In this document: positions 35,433 to 48,385 of the stretch, piece after piece
Numbering within the stretch: the first letter of the stretch is position 1
How the letters are laid out: every line of letters starts with the position of its first letter
Assembly (NCBI RefSeq): GCF_000508245.1
Contig: NC_023062.1
Span: 186,001 to 250,000 of the forward strand
DNA: 64,000 nt
Direction of reading: 5' to 3'
DNA from: Mycoplasma ovis str. Michigan
GTDB lineage: Bacteria > Bacillota_I > Bacilli_A > Mycoplasmatales > Mycoplasmoidaceae
Position numbers and translations under genes: made by a program
Notes under the pieces: generated by a model
Database searches by the model: none
The model's input: the letters and a program-made list of their open reading frames with translations, nothing else
Told to the model about the DNA's origin: nothing

Positions 35433-36269
35433 TTGATTGTTTTCGGGGGGGCAATACAGAATTTGAGAATAACTAAAAAATTAAATGCAACCCCCTTCAA
35501 TAATTACTTTTTTGCCAATTTAAAAAAGCTTAATCCCTATAAGTTAGTACTTTTTACCGGATTAGTTTTCTTAGCAGGAACAGTAGTTGATTTATACTAC
35601 GAAATGTCAGTCAAAAAAGTCTTATTAATAATAAGACAAATAACTTGACAATCTAATTTTTATGCCTTTCTATTAGCCTTTTTATATTTATGGAATCCAA
35701 AATTATTAATTTTTTACTCTAACTATCTTTTTATTCTTGTCGCCACCTTATTATTTACATCTGCAGTTATTTTCTTTTTTGTTTTATTGCCAGCTTTTTT
35801 AAATTTGGAACAGTTGTATCAATCATTAATCACTCCAACTGCTCCTTTAATTTTTTGAAATATTTGAAATCATGTAGTTACACCATTAACTTTTCTAAGG
35901 TTATTGATTTACAGATTTTCAAATAAAAATAAAAGTTCTAGATGAACAATTTCAAGAAAAACAGCTTGATTTAGGTACAAAATTTATTGAATGATACAAC
36001 TTTTAGGTAATATATATTTTTCCATAGATCCTAACCAACCTTCAGCTTATGGAGCATTCTCTAATTGATATTGAGGAAAGAAAGCTAATGGCGTAAGCGA
36101 TGGTGATAATTCTTTATCAATTTCTTACAACTTTCAACTATCTTTTTTCGCATTTTTTATTGTTATGGCCGTAACTTGTTTTCTATTTTTCTTTTTGTGA
36201 CATCTGTTTGCTCCCAAGAATGAACAGTATAGCTATAGCCACAAACTATTAAATTATCGAAGTTTTTAA
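35433..36269 (+). CDS. multi-spanning membrane protein, possibly Pr6Pr/DUF1600-like
   Basis: About 278 residues with five to six hydrophobic segments, including LVLFTGLVFLAGTVVDLYY, ITWQSNFYAFLLAFLYLW and FFAFFIVMAVTCFLFFFLW. The segment WNIWNHVVTPLTFLRLL and the preceding WQSN motif resemble the FAR-17a/Pr6Pr and mycoplasma DUF1600 membrane families; this match is by eye. TTG start at 35433 or ATT at 35421, after an in-frame stop at 35415-35417. A run of seven G (35445-35451) falls at codons 5-7. In its present length the run keeps the gene in frame. Function unknown. Confidence 0.6.
35445..35451 (+). repeat. G7 tract at the start of a membrane-protein gene
   Basis: Seven G residues within the first ten codons; one base of gain or loss would shut off the whole protein. 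Confidence 0.85.
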
Positions 36270-36374
36270 GATTTTTAGTTAATTGGTTAATATAACTGAC
36301 CTTTGGTTATCTTTTGAAAAAACCTAATTAATATTGCAGAAGTTAATTTAGTCTTTAAAGCCTAGACAGTTAAA

Positions 36375-37006
36375 TTATTTTTTTGCTTTAGAAGTTTTTT
36401 CTGAAAAAGTTATTTGATCTTTTTTAACGTTTTGTGTTCATGATTGTCCAGAAACTTGACAAGTTAATGTATATTCTTCAGCAGAACTGTCTTTTTTAGT
36501 TATGTTGCAATGTGTTTGCGGAATAAACTCTGTGCCCTTTGTTAACTTTCTCATTCAATTTGGCGCAACAGTTGGCAATTTCTTTGGTGTTCCGCCTTTG
36601 AGACTCAATGTAACATCTCGTCAATTTTGGTAGGTTATTTTTTCAACTTTATGGATTCTTTCGGAAATAGTTTTACCCTTTCAATCGTAGTAGAAGAAAA
36701 CAGGAGTATTTAAGGATTTCTCTTGCATGAAGACAAATAAGACATGTTTGTCTAATCCCTCTAATGCAAAATATCCATGTTTTCCTTGATCTTCTGTTTT
36801 TTTAACATCTTTTTCCAATATTTTTTCCATTTCTTGTATCACTTGTTGTTGAGTCTGCTGATCTTTGCCCCCCCCGCAACAGTTAGATTGTTTTGATAAC
36901 TCTGAATTTCTACTGATGATTTTTGTGTACTAAATATAGCTAAAGGAGTTGTGGCAACAGCCACTAGACCTGCAAAGCCCTGTAGAGCTCTTCCTGAAAT
37001 AGACAT
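36375..37006 (-). CDS. small exported protein interrupted at a G8 tract
   Basis: Not recognised. ATG at 37006 opens a frame of 81 codons ending at TAG 36761-36763. It encodes the hydrophobic leader ALQGFAGLVAVATTPLAIF and about 20 more natural-looking residues before a G8 run (36868-36875). After the run that frame becomes Lys/Trp-rich. A second frame from the run to TAA at 36375-36377 is compositionally normal (VIQEMEKILEKDVKKTEDQG, then GYFALEGLDKHVLFVFMQEK). With nine G the two would join into about 210 residues. The leader is shared with the neighbour at 37113-37718. Likely a phase-variable exported protein now out of frame; a miscounted run is the alternative. Confidence 0.6.
36868..36875 (-). 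repeat. G8 tract (coding strand) splitting a small exported protein
   Basis: Eight C on the plus strand. The shift needed (one extra G) is the same size and direction as at 20969-20976. Confidence 0.9.
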
Positions 37007-37112
37007 TACCCAATTAAAAACTAATTTTAAGTTGACTCTGGGCCCATAACTTCAATTCAAGGAGCATGTATTTTTAGATCTATTATGTTTAAAATCCTTA
37101 ATTCTTTAATTA

Positions 37113-37718
37113 TTAATTTTTCATTTTTATTTTGAAAGAGTTAACTAAAGTGGAACAATAAAAATGAATTCTACTATCTAAAAGAATTTCAAAATCCCCT
37201 TCATTAAAGACACATTTTTAAAGATAGACTGATTGAGTTAAAACCACTTTATTATCTTTTCTGCAGGTTAATTCATCATAACCTGATGCAGATTTCTTAT
37301 TTTTAAGTAGACAATGTTCCTCAGGTTTCATATCTCAAGAAATTCTTGTTCAGTAAGGAGGTCATTTCAACTTCTCTTTAACTCCGTCTTTGAAGCTTAA
37401 CTCCCAATCAGTATAAGAAAGTCTTGCGATATTTGTCACTTGATTCCATTGATCCTTATTATTCTTTGTTTTTTCAATAGTCTCTTTGGATTCTTTTTTC
37501 TTGAAAAATGATGGTTTATCAGTTCCATCGTTTCTCGAGCAAATATATAAAGCAACTTTATAATTCTTGATTCCAGTTGTTAAGCGATGACAAAGTTTAT
37601 ATCCTTCTGGCGGGATATAAGGCGGAGGCGGAGGAGCTGGACTGACTCATATAAGAGGCGTAGTTCCAACACCGCCTAAACCAAGAAATCCTAATAACAC
37701 TTTGGTTGCAAGAGACAC
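37113..37718 (-). CDS. small exported protein, unrecognised
   Basis: About 201 residues. The leader ATKVLLGFLGLGGVGTTPL is followed by a Pro-rich linker (PAPPPPPYIPP) and a basic domain with several Cys residues (CHRL, ICSR, HCLL, CRKD, MCLM). The leader shares a GFxGLxxVxTTPL pattern with the adjacent gene at 36375-37006, so the two belong to one exported family. GTG start at 37718. No domain recognised. It lies between nrdF and the G8-interrupted gene, all on the minus strand. Confidence 0.65.
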
Positions 37719-37786
37719 AGTTTTTTAATACTGTTTTGGCTACAAACTTGAGAAAAATTAACTCGCCTCTCCCATAACCTAAAACG

Positions 37787-38782
37787 TTAAAAAAGAAAAT
37801 CTTCGTCTTGAATCATCTCAACTTGAGTAGTTTTTATGTAACCATTACCCTTAGTTGAAAAGAAATCATGATTTTTTGTGGAAGTATTTAATCCGTTAAA
37901 AATCATTGGATTAATGTCTCTTTCAGTAACTTCATATTTGTTCTCTAAATCCAAGTTTTGTAATGCCTTATTGGCATTGTATTGAAGAAACTTGAGAACT
38001 TCATCAATCAAATTAAGTGACCTATAAATTTTTTTAGTGTACTCAATTTCATTAGCCATTAAGTCCTCCAACAACTTATCTACTTCTTTTCGCAATTGAG
38101 CTTGTTCCTCAGAACTAAAAGTTTGAAAAAGTTTTGATGCTAAATTCCCAACATATAGTCCATGAATAGCTTCATCTCTAATGATTAAGTTGATTATTTC
38201 TCCACTGTTAATCATTAACCCTTGAGAAGAGAGAAACAGCATATAAAAAAATCCAGAATAAAACAAGAAGGATTCCAAAAATACCGAAGCAACCATTGCC
38301 AAATAAAGACTTTTAGTATCCTTAATGTTTTCATAGTATGAAACAACAATACTGATCTTTTTTTGTAGAGTAGGCTCTTTTTTCACTCACTCAAATAATT
38401 CATTAATTTCTTCAGTACTTAACAGAGTACAAAAGATAGAAGAATAACTTTTGGCATGCATTTGTTCCATCATTCCCATAAATTGAAGAACAGCTTTAGT
38501 TGGAAGGTCTGGCACGGCCAGACATATTCTGTTCATACCTATTGCACCTTGATGTGTGTCCAAAAGAGTTAAAGAGCCCAAAACTTTGATGTATACTTCT
38601 TTTTCCTCTTTAGATAACTTAGATTGCCAAATTAACTTATCACCACTTAAGGGAATTTCCTCATCAACTCAAAATTGTCTTACATTTTGATCTCAAAATT
38701 CTTTGTTAAATTTGCAACTAATTTCATTCCAATTAACACCCTCTCAACAATCGATAGAACTAAGATCGAAAGACTTATTCAT
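37787..38782 (-). CDS. nrdF: ribonucleoside-diphosphate reductase beta subunit, class Ib
   Basis: Radical-generating subunit of aerobic ribonucleotide reductase; about 331 residues. The dimetal ligands and tyrosyl radical site can be read: Asp in LTLLDTHQG, Glu and His in MMEQMHAKSYS (with the radical Tyr in KSYS), Glu in FLESFLFYSG, and Glu/His in IIRDEAIHG. All are conserved, so this is a normal metal-dependent NrdF, not the metal-free mollicute type. ATG at 38782. It is divergent from nrdI-nrdE across 131 bases. Confidence 0.95.
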
Positions 38783-38913
38783 ACCTGAATTAAAGTATTT
38801 TTAAGATTTTCTAATTGAACTAAATTCGGGAATAAAATTTAGTTTACTTTTCGAATAAATTAACTTAGTAATCTTTCAAAATTTAATACAGACAAATAAA
38901 AATTTAAAGTTTT

Positions 38914-39282
38914 TTGATAGAACTTTGATATGCCAGTAGAACAGGAAAAGTCGAACAAATAGTCTCCAAATTAGGATTTAAAAACGTAAACAAATTACTT
39001 TCAGGGGAAGAAAAAGCGAATAAGAAATTTGTAATTTTCACCTACACAGATGGCTATGGACAGGTTCCTTCCATCGTAGAAGATTTTCTTTCTAAAAATC
39101 ACAATTTATTAATAGGGGTGGCTGGGAGCGGAAATATTAATTTTGGAAAAAATTTTTGCAATGCTGTAAATTTAATTAGCCAAAAATACGGAGTTCCCAT
39201 ATTAAAAAAATTTGATCTTTGCGGAAATAATCAATTAATCTCAGAATTCAGAGAATTATTGCAAAAACTAAATCTTCACTAA
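38914..39282 (+). CDS. nrdI: NrdI flavodoxin-like protein
   Basis: Supplies the oxidant to assemble the Mn(III)2-tyrosyl radical in NrdF. About 122 residues. The FMN-binding loop WYASRTGKVEQIV at the N-terminus and AGSGNINFGKNFC near residue 70 match NrdI (GSGNxNFGxxFC). TTG start at 38914. Lies 13 bases before nrdE, as expected for a class Ib set. Confidence 0.9.
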
Positions 39283-39295
39283 ATAAATTTCATCG

Positions 39296-41425
39296 GTGAT
39301 TAATAAATCTCAAAAAATTACTAACCCTTCTTACTACAACTCACTAATTTTTAATAATCAAGTAACTCTTCAGAGTGAAGATGGTTTTTTTTGCTTAAAC
39401 AAAGATATTCTTGCAATCCAAGAGTATCAAAAATATATCTCTGAACAAGAAAAATATTCCCATAAAAAAAGAGGTTACGAAAGAATTAAGTGATTAATTG
39501 ATACTGAATACTATTTACCTCAATTAATAGAGAAATATAGTGAGGAAGAAATTAATCAATTAACAGAAGAAGTTTATGGAGTAGGTTTTCAATGAAGAAG
39601 TTATATATCCATTTCTAAATTCTTTGAAAGTTTTGTACTTAAAAGTAACTGTGGTAAGTACATTTTGGAAAGTTACGAGGATAGAGTTATTGTTACTTCA
39701 TTGTTTTTGGGAAATGGAGACTTTAAATTAGCTCAGAAAATAGCAAATTTAATTATTAGACAAATTTATCAACCCGCAACACCAACTTTCTCAAATGCGG
39801 GGAAAAAAAGATCAGGAATGTTAGTTTCTTGCTTCCTTTTGGAAGCCGAAGACTCTATTAATTCAATTAACTATATTATTTCCACCTCAATGCAACTATC
39901 AAAGATAGGAGGGGGAGTTGCCATTAATTTAAGTAAGTTAAGGGGGCGAGGGGCATCAATTAAGCAAATTGACAGTACAGCATCTGGGATTTTGCCAGTT
40001 TTAAAAATACTTGAGAATGTATTTGATTATGCGGACCAACTGGGCATGAGAAGAGGGAGTGGAGCTGTGTATCTAAATATTTTTCACTATGACTTAATTG
40101 ACTTCATAGACTGCAAAAAAATTAATGCAGATGAGAAATCTAGAATTCAGACATTGTCAATTGGTTTAATTGTTCCTGATAAATTTTTGCAACTAGCTAC
40201 TGAAAATAAGAATTTCTTTATTTTTGAGCCGAATACTGTTTATCAAAAATATAGATTGTCTTTGCCAGATTTAGATTTCAATTATTGGTACGATATTTTA
40301 GCTAACGATGAGTCTCTCTTAAAAAAGGAGTTATCTGCCAGAGCGATTTTAACTAAGATAGCTCAAGTTCAATTTGAATCTGGATATCCATATGTGATTT
40401 TTATAGATAATGCCAATAAAAAGAATCCACTAAAAAATATAGGAAAAATCAAAATGAGCAATCTTTGTACAGAGATTTTCCAAAATCAAGAGAGTTCTAC
40501 TATAGGAGACTATGGTTTAGGAGACATCATAAGAAATGATGTTTCTTGTAATCTAGCTTCTCTTAATTTAGTTAATGTCTTTGAGAATGGAAATTTAGAG
40601 GAGATAACTGACCTTTCTATGAGAGCTTTAAGTGCAGTTAGTGACTTAACTTCAATCACTAATGCTCCCAGCATTAGAAAAGCTAATGAAGAGTTTAGGT
40701 CTGTAGGTCTTGGAGTATTGAACTTTACTGGACTTTTATTGAAAAATGGCTTAGAATATGATGCTCCCGAAACTTTAGAAATTGCTAATGTATTTTTCGC
40801 AGCCTTGAATTACTATTCTTTATTAGCGAGCTCAAAATTAGCTCAGGAGAGAAAAATTAGTTTCAAAGAATTTGAAAACACAGATTACTATACAGGTGCT
40901 TATTTTGAAAAATATATTTCTAATTCTTACTTACCTAAGAGTCCAAAAGTAATAGAAATTTTTAAAAATATGAAGTTACCAACACAAGAAGATTGAGTTA
41001 ATTTGAAAGATTTTGTTAAAAAGAATGGTCTTTACAATGCTTACAGATTAGCTATTGCACCAACTCAAAGCATTAGTTATTTGCAAGGGGCAACAGCTTC
41101 TATTCAACCTATAATCTCTCCAATTGAAACCAGAATGTATGGAAGTTCTATTACTTATTTTCCAATGCCATTTTTAAGTAAAGACAATTATCACCTATAC
41201 AAATCTGCTTATCTTTTAGATCAAAAGAAATTAATAGATTTATCTGCAGTTATTCAAGAGCATGTTGATCAGGGAATCTCAACCGTTCTTTATGTGACTA
41301 ACAACTCAACAACTAGAGATTTGGCTAAGTTGTATCTATATGCTCATCACAAGGGACTTAAGTCACTTTATTATGTGAGAACTAAAAATCTACAACCAAC
41401 TGAATGTTGCTCTTGCCAAGCTTAA
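39296..41425 (+). CDS. nrdE: ribonucleoside-diphosphate reductase alpha subunit, class Ib
   Basis: Catalytic subunit that reduces NDPs; about 709 residues. The substrate-site cysteines are seen in GMLVSCFLLE and NDVSCNLASLNL, the active-site loop in SNLCTEIF, and the C-terminal redox pair in PTECCSCQA. The RQIYQPATPTFSNAG segment is typical of NrdE. GTG start at 39296. The stop overlaps the end of the convergent asnS gene by 4 bases. Confidence 0.96.
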
Positions 41426-42756
41426 ATAGATAGTTGGGAATAAGATCTTGGAAATATAGAAACATCTTTAATATTTTTTAAACCAGTAAAGAACATTAAG
41501 AGTCTTTCAAACCCTAATCCAAATCCAGCTGAAGAAGCATAACCAAACTCCCTAAGTTGCAGGTACCATTCCAGCTCATCAGCTTTAAGATTCTGTTCCT
41601 TAATTTTTTGGTTTAGAACTTCTAGATTATCTTCCCTCTCTGATCCCCCAGCTAACTCCCCAATCCCCCAAACTAACATATCAAATGAATGTGTAACTTT
41701 TCCATCCTCGGAATTTTTCATATAGAAAGGTTTTTGTTCTGTTGGATATTTGGTTATAAATAAAACTTTGGTATTTAATTTTTCGAGCAGGAAGTTCTCA
41801 TCTTCTTTGCTCAATTCATATCCCCAAGACAATTTTTTAGTTGCACCAAGAATATTTAACGCTTCAGAATAACTAAGAGTCATATATTTTTCTGAGGAGA
41901 TGTTCTCTAACTTTTCAATAAGAGTGTTTTCTTCTTGAAATAATCTAACAGACAATTCTTTCAAGCAATTTCTGCAGTTTTTTAATACTTGTTGAATAAG
42001 GTAAATAAAGAATTTATATATAAATTCGATTAATTGAGTTAGATTTGCAAAAGCCATTTCTAACTCAAGCATTCAAAATTCAGCTAAGTGAGAACTACTA
42101 TTAGATTTTTCCGATCTAAAAGTTGGCCCAAAAGAATAACTTTTCCCCAAACCATTGGAGATAGTTTCACAATAGAATTGACCACTAACACTCAGAAGAA
42201 CCTCCTCTTTTTTAAAAAATTCTGAACCATCAGAATTTAATTTGAAAAGTTCAGCACCCCCTTCACAAGAGTTAGTACTTAAGATTGGTGCAAAACAAGG
42301 AAAAAATTTATGTTCATATAGATAGGTATGAATTGATTGAACTAATTCTCTCCTTATCTCAAATACAGCTTGAAAGATTGAAGTTCTATGTCTAACTAAT
42401 TGTTGAGTTCTCAGGAAATCCAGAGAAAGTTGCTTAGGGATTAATGGATATTTTTTAGTACTTTTTTTGAGAATTTCTAATTCCTGAATCCTGAATTCTC
42501 ATTCTTGTTCTTTTCCCTTGGATTTTTGCAGATAACCAGTTACTTGAATAGCATCTCCGAGGCTTAAATCTTTTTCTTGAATTATTTCGGGAGAAAAAAT
42601 CAATTGAATTCCATTTAAGTTACTCCCATCATTTAGAGAGATGAAACCAATTGAATTGAATTTTTGAACCGATCTAATTCAACCTAAAAGGGAATAAGTT
42701 TGTGTTAGGTCTAAATTATTTGCATCTTTAAGTAGACAAAAAATTGTTTTTGTCAA
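41422..42756 (-). CDS. asnS: asparaginyl-tRNA synthetase
   Basis: Class II synthetase that charges tRNA-Asn; about 444 residues. OB-fold N-terminus (GWIRSVQKFNSIGFISLND), motif 2 FGPTFRSEKSNSSSHLAEFW and motif 3 GFGLGFERLLMFF are present; the AEFWMLELEMA stretch separates it from AspRS. TTG start at 42756; a stop overlaps nrdE tail-to-tail. Having asnS makes tRNA-dependent amidation for Asn unnecessary. Confidence 0.95.
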
Positions 42757-42771
42757 TGCAAATAATCTAGA

Positions 42772-44775
42772 TTAGAGAGACAGGAGACTTTCCACTTCTG
42801 AACTGTAAATTACGGGAATATTATTTTGAATTGCCGTTTGAAGTTTAGATCCTGGACTTTCTCCAGCCAATAAATAATTAATTTCACTGGAAAAACTAGA
42901 CTTGAATTTCAAGTTATATTTTTCTGCGAGCTTCTCTTTCAATTTTTCCCTACTAATGCTAAAACTTCCTGTAATTAATACACTTTTTCCGTAAAGATAA
43001 TGGTTTTGATTTTTTAAGTGATTCTCATTTTTTGAAGAAGATATTGCTTCAAATTTAAAACCTATTTTTTTTAGTTCTGAGAGAATAAAAACATTTTCTT
43101 CTCTAGATATTCAATCTTTAAGTGAGGCCGAAACTTTTGGACCTATTCCAATAATTGACTGAATTTCTTCTCCGGAAGCTTCAAATATTTTTTCTATAGA
43201 TTGAAATTTCTCTAAAAGCAACTTAACTACTTCAGGTCCTAAATGTTCAATTCCCAATCCAGATAAAAGCTGATTTGGGGTAACTTTCTTGCTTTTTTCA
43301 ATAGAAGTAATTAGGTTATTAAATGACTTGTCTTTAATGTTTAAGTTTTCAATTTGAAAAATTCTTTCTTTGTGTTGTCACAAAGAATAGATATCCAAGA
43401 TGTTTTTCAGAATCCCCTCCTTAAATAATTTAGTAATAGTCATCTCTGAAAGACCTTCAATATCAAGTCCAGCCTTAGAACAGAAATGACAAATCTTGCA
43501 AATTTCTTTTCGCTCACAATTTGGATTAACGCAATACTGTAATTTATTTCCCCCTTTAAAAACCAAATGAGTATTGCAACAAGGACAATATTCAATTAAT
43601 TGAAATTCATTATTTTGGTAATTTGAATCTTCTTCATCAACTCTTCCAAGAATCTGCGGAATCACCTCACCAGATTTGTAAACCTGAACTTTAATTCCCT
43701 CCCTTAAGTTCAGTTTTTTAATATTTTCAAAATTATGAAGTGATACATAATTTATCCAACTTCCGTTGATGAATACAGGTGTTAATTTACCTAAGTATGT
43801 AATTCTTCCACTCCTACCTACTGTCACCTCTATTTTTTCCAAAGTAGTTTCCTTAATTAAGCTAGGATATTTGTAGGCTATTGCTCATTTTGGAAATTTC
43901 GATGTACTACCTATTTGTGAGTAATATCTAGTTTGGTTTAGCTTAATAACCAAACCATCATTAGGAAGTTCTATTTTTCTTCTCCTCTCCCTAAAGTCTC
44001 TTAGAAAATCTCATATTTTGGAAATATCAGAACTAATTAATGTAAATGATTCTTGATGAGTCGGAATTCCCAATGATCTAAATAGCTCTATGGCATCAGA
44101 TTGATTTGTCAAAGATCGATCACTATCAGGAAATAACACTTGATAGGCACAAAAAGAAAGTTTTTTGTATCTAATTAATTGAGTTTCTTTAAGTCTTAAA
44201 GCCCCTGCCACATAATTCCTAGAACTTAAAAATTGTCTTTGTGACTCTGAAGTATTAGACTGAATTTCCTTGAAATCTGAATCACTAATAAATATTTCTC
44301 CTCTGACTAATAATTCAGAGGGATAATCAATACGTTTAGGAATTGAATTAATTTGCCTTATGTGTTCAATTAAACTTTCTCCCATATTTCCATTCCCCCT
44401 ACTAAGAGCTTGGATCAATTCACCATTTTTGTAATGAAGACTAATGCTAACCCCATCAACTTTGGGCTCTATGAAATACTCTAGTTTTTCAGAAATTTTT
44501 AATTCTTTTAAGTGATTATCAAAGAATCTATGGAGTTCAGTTTCATTAAATGCGTTATCTAGTGAAAGCATTGGAAATGAGTGCGGATATTTAAGATTGG
44601 ATTTTTCTGAGTGAACTTTTCCAATTGGTAAATTATCTGTATCTACTCCTAATGCCTTTAGTTTTCTTAGTTTGAAGTCATAGAGTTCATCAGAAATAGT
44701 CTCTTCTCCTTTGTAATAAGCCTCCTCTTGGTTTTTTATTATTTCTTTGAATTTTTTTATTTGATCTTGTTCCAT
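42772..44775 (-). CDS. ligA: NAD-dependent DNA ligase
   Basis: Seals nicks during replication and repair; about 667 residues, normal length. An N-terminal Ia domain is followed by the adenylation motif EPKVDGVSISL (Lys near residue 105), the OB fold (VGRSGRITYLGKLTPVFI), a four-cysteine zinc finger (CPCC, YCVNPNC), helix-hairpin-helix repeats, and a C-terminal BRCT domain (VLITGSFSISREKL, LLAGESPGSKL). ATG at 44775, divergent from mnmA over 57 bases. Confidence 0.96.
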
Positions 44776-44829
44776 TTAGTAATTAATAGAAGCTTTTAAT
44801 AATTAGTTAAATAAACCTATATTACTTAA

Positions 44830-45936
<1,107 letters not shown>

Positions 45937-45938
45937 AT

Positions 45939-47270
45939 TTGAAACTAACAGCTAAAAGTCTAAGAGATAGTTGAATTCATTTTTTTGAATCTAGAGGCCA
46001 CAAGGTAATAGCATCCCACTCAGTAATTCCCCCAAAAGAAGATAAATCTACTTTATTTGTGAATGCTGGACTTTGTGTTCTAAAAAAAGAATTTATCTCT
46101 CAAGGGGAGGAAAGGGTTTGCCAATCTTTCACTAGCGTTCAAAAAGTAATAAGAACTGTAGATATAGAAAGTATAGAGAAAGATGGCTGACACAGCACTT
46201 ATTTTGAGATGATGGGTAATTTTTCAGTGGGTTCTTATTTCAAAAAAGAGGCAATTAGTTATTCAGTGGAGTTCTTAGATCAATTTTTAAAGCTGGATCT
46301 AAGTAAATTAGTAATTACTGTTCATAAAGATGATCTTGAAAGTGAAGTTATTTGAAGAAATTTATTGGGGGAAGAAGTCAAGATATTGAAAATGGACAAA
46401 GAGAATTTTTGAGAGGTAGGAGACGGTCCTTGCGGGCCTTGCACAGAGATTTATTATGACAGAGGTCAAGAATTTGATCCAGAAAATAAGTACTTAGAGT
46501 TACTTGAAAAATCTATTGATAATGAGAGATTTATAGAAATTTGAAATATTGTTTTTAGTCAGTATTGGGCCGAAAATGGAAACTATATAGAGCTAAAAAA
46601 TAAGAATATTGACACAGGAGCTGGACTAGAGAGAGTAGTGTCTATATTAGAAAACTCAAAAAATGTTTTCTTTAGCTCCTTGTTTTACCCAATAATACAA
46701 GAGATTGAGAGTATTTCTTTAAAAAAATACAGCTCTAAATTGACTGAAGAAGATGCTCAATTTCAAGTAATTGCAGATCATTTGAGAACTTCAATAATTC
46801 TCTTAGGAGAAGAATTAACTCCTTCAGGAAAGGGAAGAGGTTATGTTCTTAGAAAATTAATGAGAAGAATTTTTGTGGCTCTTTTTTTGTTAGATGTCAA
46901 GCATTTTGAAGAACATCTCCCTACTTTAATTCAAAAAACTTTAAATGTATTATCTGGACTTTATCCAGAACTTCAGGATAGATATTCTTCTATGCTTGCA
47001 GAATTTCTGAAGGAAAACTTGTCTTTCCAAAAAGTACTAAATAATTGCTACGGAAAAATAAACCATATTTTGTCGAGCAATAAAGAAAAGTTGGAAGAGC
47101 AAATTTTCACTTTAGTTGAAAGAGAAGGGTCCCCGCTTCCAGTTATTAGAAAAATATGCAAAGACAACAATGTTCAGTTTTCTGAGGAAATTCTTAAGAA
47201 TTTAATGGAACAACATTCGCAAAAATCTAAGAATGTGAAGTTTTCTAATGCTTTTAATTTGAAAATTTAG
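45939..47270 (+). CDS. alaS: alanyl-tRNA synthetase reduced to its aminoacylation core
   Basis: Charges tRNA-Ala; only about 443 residues against about 870 for a full AlaRS. The class II catalytic core is clear: [67 protein letters not shown] and [15 protein letters not shown]. The tRNA-recognition helices follow ([19 protein letters not shown]). The gene then ends at TAG 47268-47270: the editing domain with its zinc-binding HxxxH, and the C-Ala domain, are absent. No remnant is visible downstream, where a convergent gene begins (17-base overlap). TTG start at 45939. Confidence 0.93.
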
Positions 47271-48375
47271 TCCACTCTTCTCAAACTCATTTGGGAGAGT
47301 GAATATTGGATAAAAAATTAGATTGTTGTCTATTTTTGTCTAATTCAGTTATGAATTGGTGATATTTATTTATTTTTAAATCTTTGATATCGCAAAAGAA
47401 ATTATTGGAAATTATTTCTTTTAAATTTGAATCTTCTTTTCATTCCTTAAAACAAGATAATATTCTGTTCATAAACTTAAGTTTTTCATAATCAGAAATT
47501 TCAAGTTTCATTAACTTGTAAAAATATTCTTCTCCCCCCTCTATAAATAGATCTGAGATGGAAAAAGAAAGTTGCTCTCCAGTAAAGGTATTAATAATTC
47601 TTATTCTTTTTACTCTCATTCCATAGTAAAAATCAAGAAGATAAGAGTAAATTAAAATTTGTCAGATTCAGTTGATATCTCAACTTTTTTTGTGAAATTT
47701 AAGCTCTATAAGTTCCTGATTCTTTGGTTCAAAAAAGTCAAATTCTCATCTAGTAATTTCACATTCTTGCTTATGTTCTAAATAACTTTTAAGTCTGTGT
47801 AACTTGGTAAATTTGTTTCAACTGATGCAAGTTTCAAAATACGGAAGAAAAGATTTAAAGTGATTCATAATTTCTGTGAATAACTCAAAATCTTCATTAT
47901 TCTTAAATTCTTCTTGTTCAAAGAAGAAAGAATATTTGTATTCAGTGAGATTACTTAATTCTCAAAATCACATTCAATTTGATGATTTATTTTTTTTAGA
48001 ACTAAAATATTTTTTGCTCTCTTCGGTAGCTTTTTTAACTATTTCTCAGTTTTCTTTTATTTCAATTTCTTCTCAACTCTTGTATTTCTTTTTCTTTCAA
48101 AGATCAACTAATTTTTCTAGAAAGAATTCACTTCATTTACCTAAATAACTGGAATATTTAGTTATTTTTTGCAGAGCTTCGGAGTCCAGTTTAGTGTTCA
48201 GAGGATCAACAATTTTCTCACTAGTTGAAAATAAAGGGTTCAATCCACTTTGATAAATTCAAGTAGGTCTGATTAGTTTAAAAAGTTTTGGCTTGATCTG
48301 AGTTTTGAATTTTTCAGAGACTAAATAACCCACCACTGTGTATTCCTTAATGTTTTTTTCATTTAGATAAAACAT
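47254..48375 (-). CDS. PD-(D/E)XK (RecB-type) nuclease-like protein
   Basis: About 373 residues; function not assigned. The core WEFDFFEPKNQELIELKFHK gives Asp213, then Glu224-Leu-Lys226, and a helix WQILIYSYLLDFYYG (Gln239, Tyr243). This Asp...Glu-x-Lys...Gln-x3-Tyr order is that of RecB/AddB/Cas4-like nucleases. The N-terminal 200 residues are charged and Trp-rich without a recognised domain. ATG at 48375. It is divergent from the UvrD-type helicase gene over 35 bases that hold a perfect inverted repeat, so the two may be co-regulated and act together on DNA ends. This pairing is inference. The end overlaps alaS by 17 bases. Confidence 0.65.
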
Positions 48376-48385
48376 TTAAGAAAAA

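Noticed and set aside
37787-38782. Possible metal-free (DOPA-radical) NrdF known from some mollicutes
   Set aside because: All carboxylate and His ligands and the radical Tyr of classical NrdF can be read (LLDTHQG, EQMHAKSY, FLESF, DEAIH), so it looks like an ordinary metal-dependent subunit.
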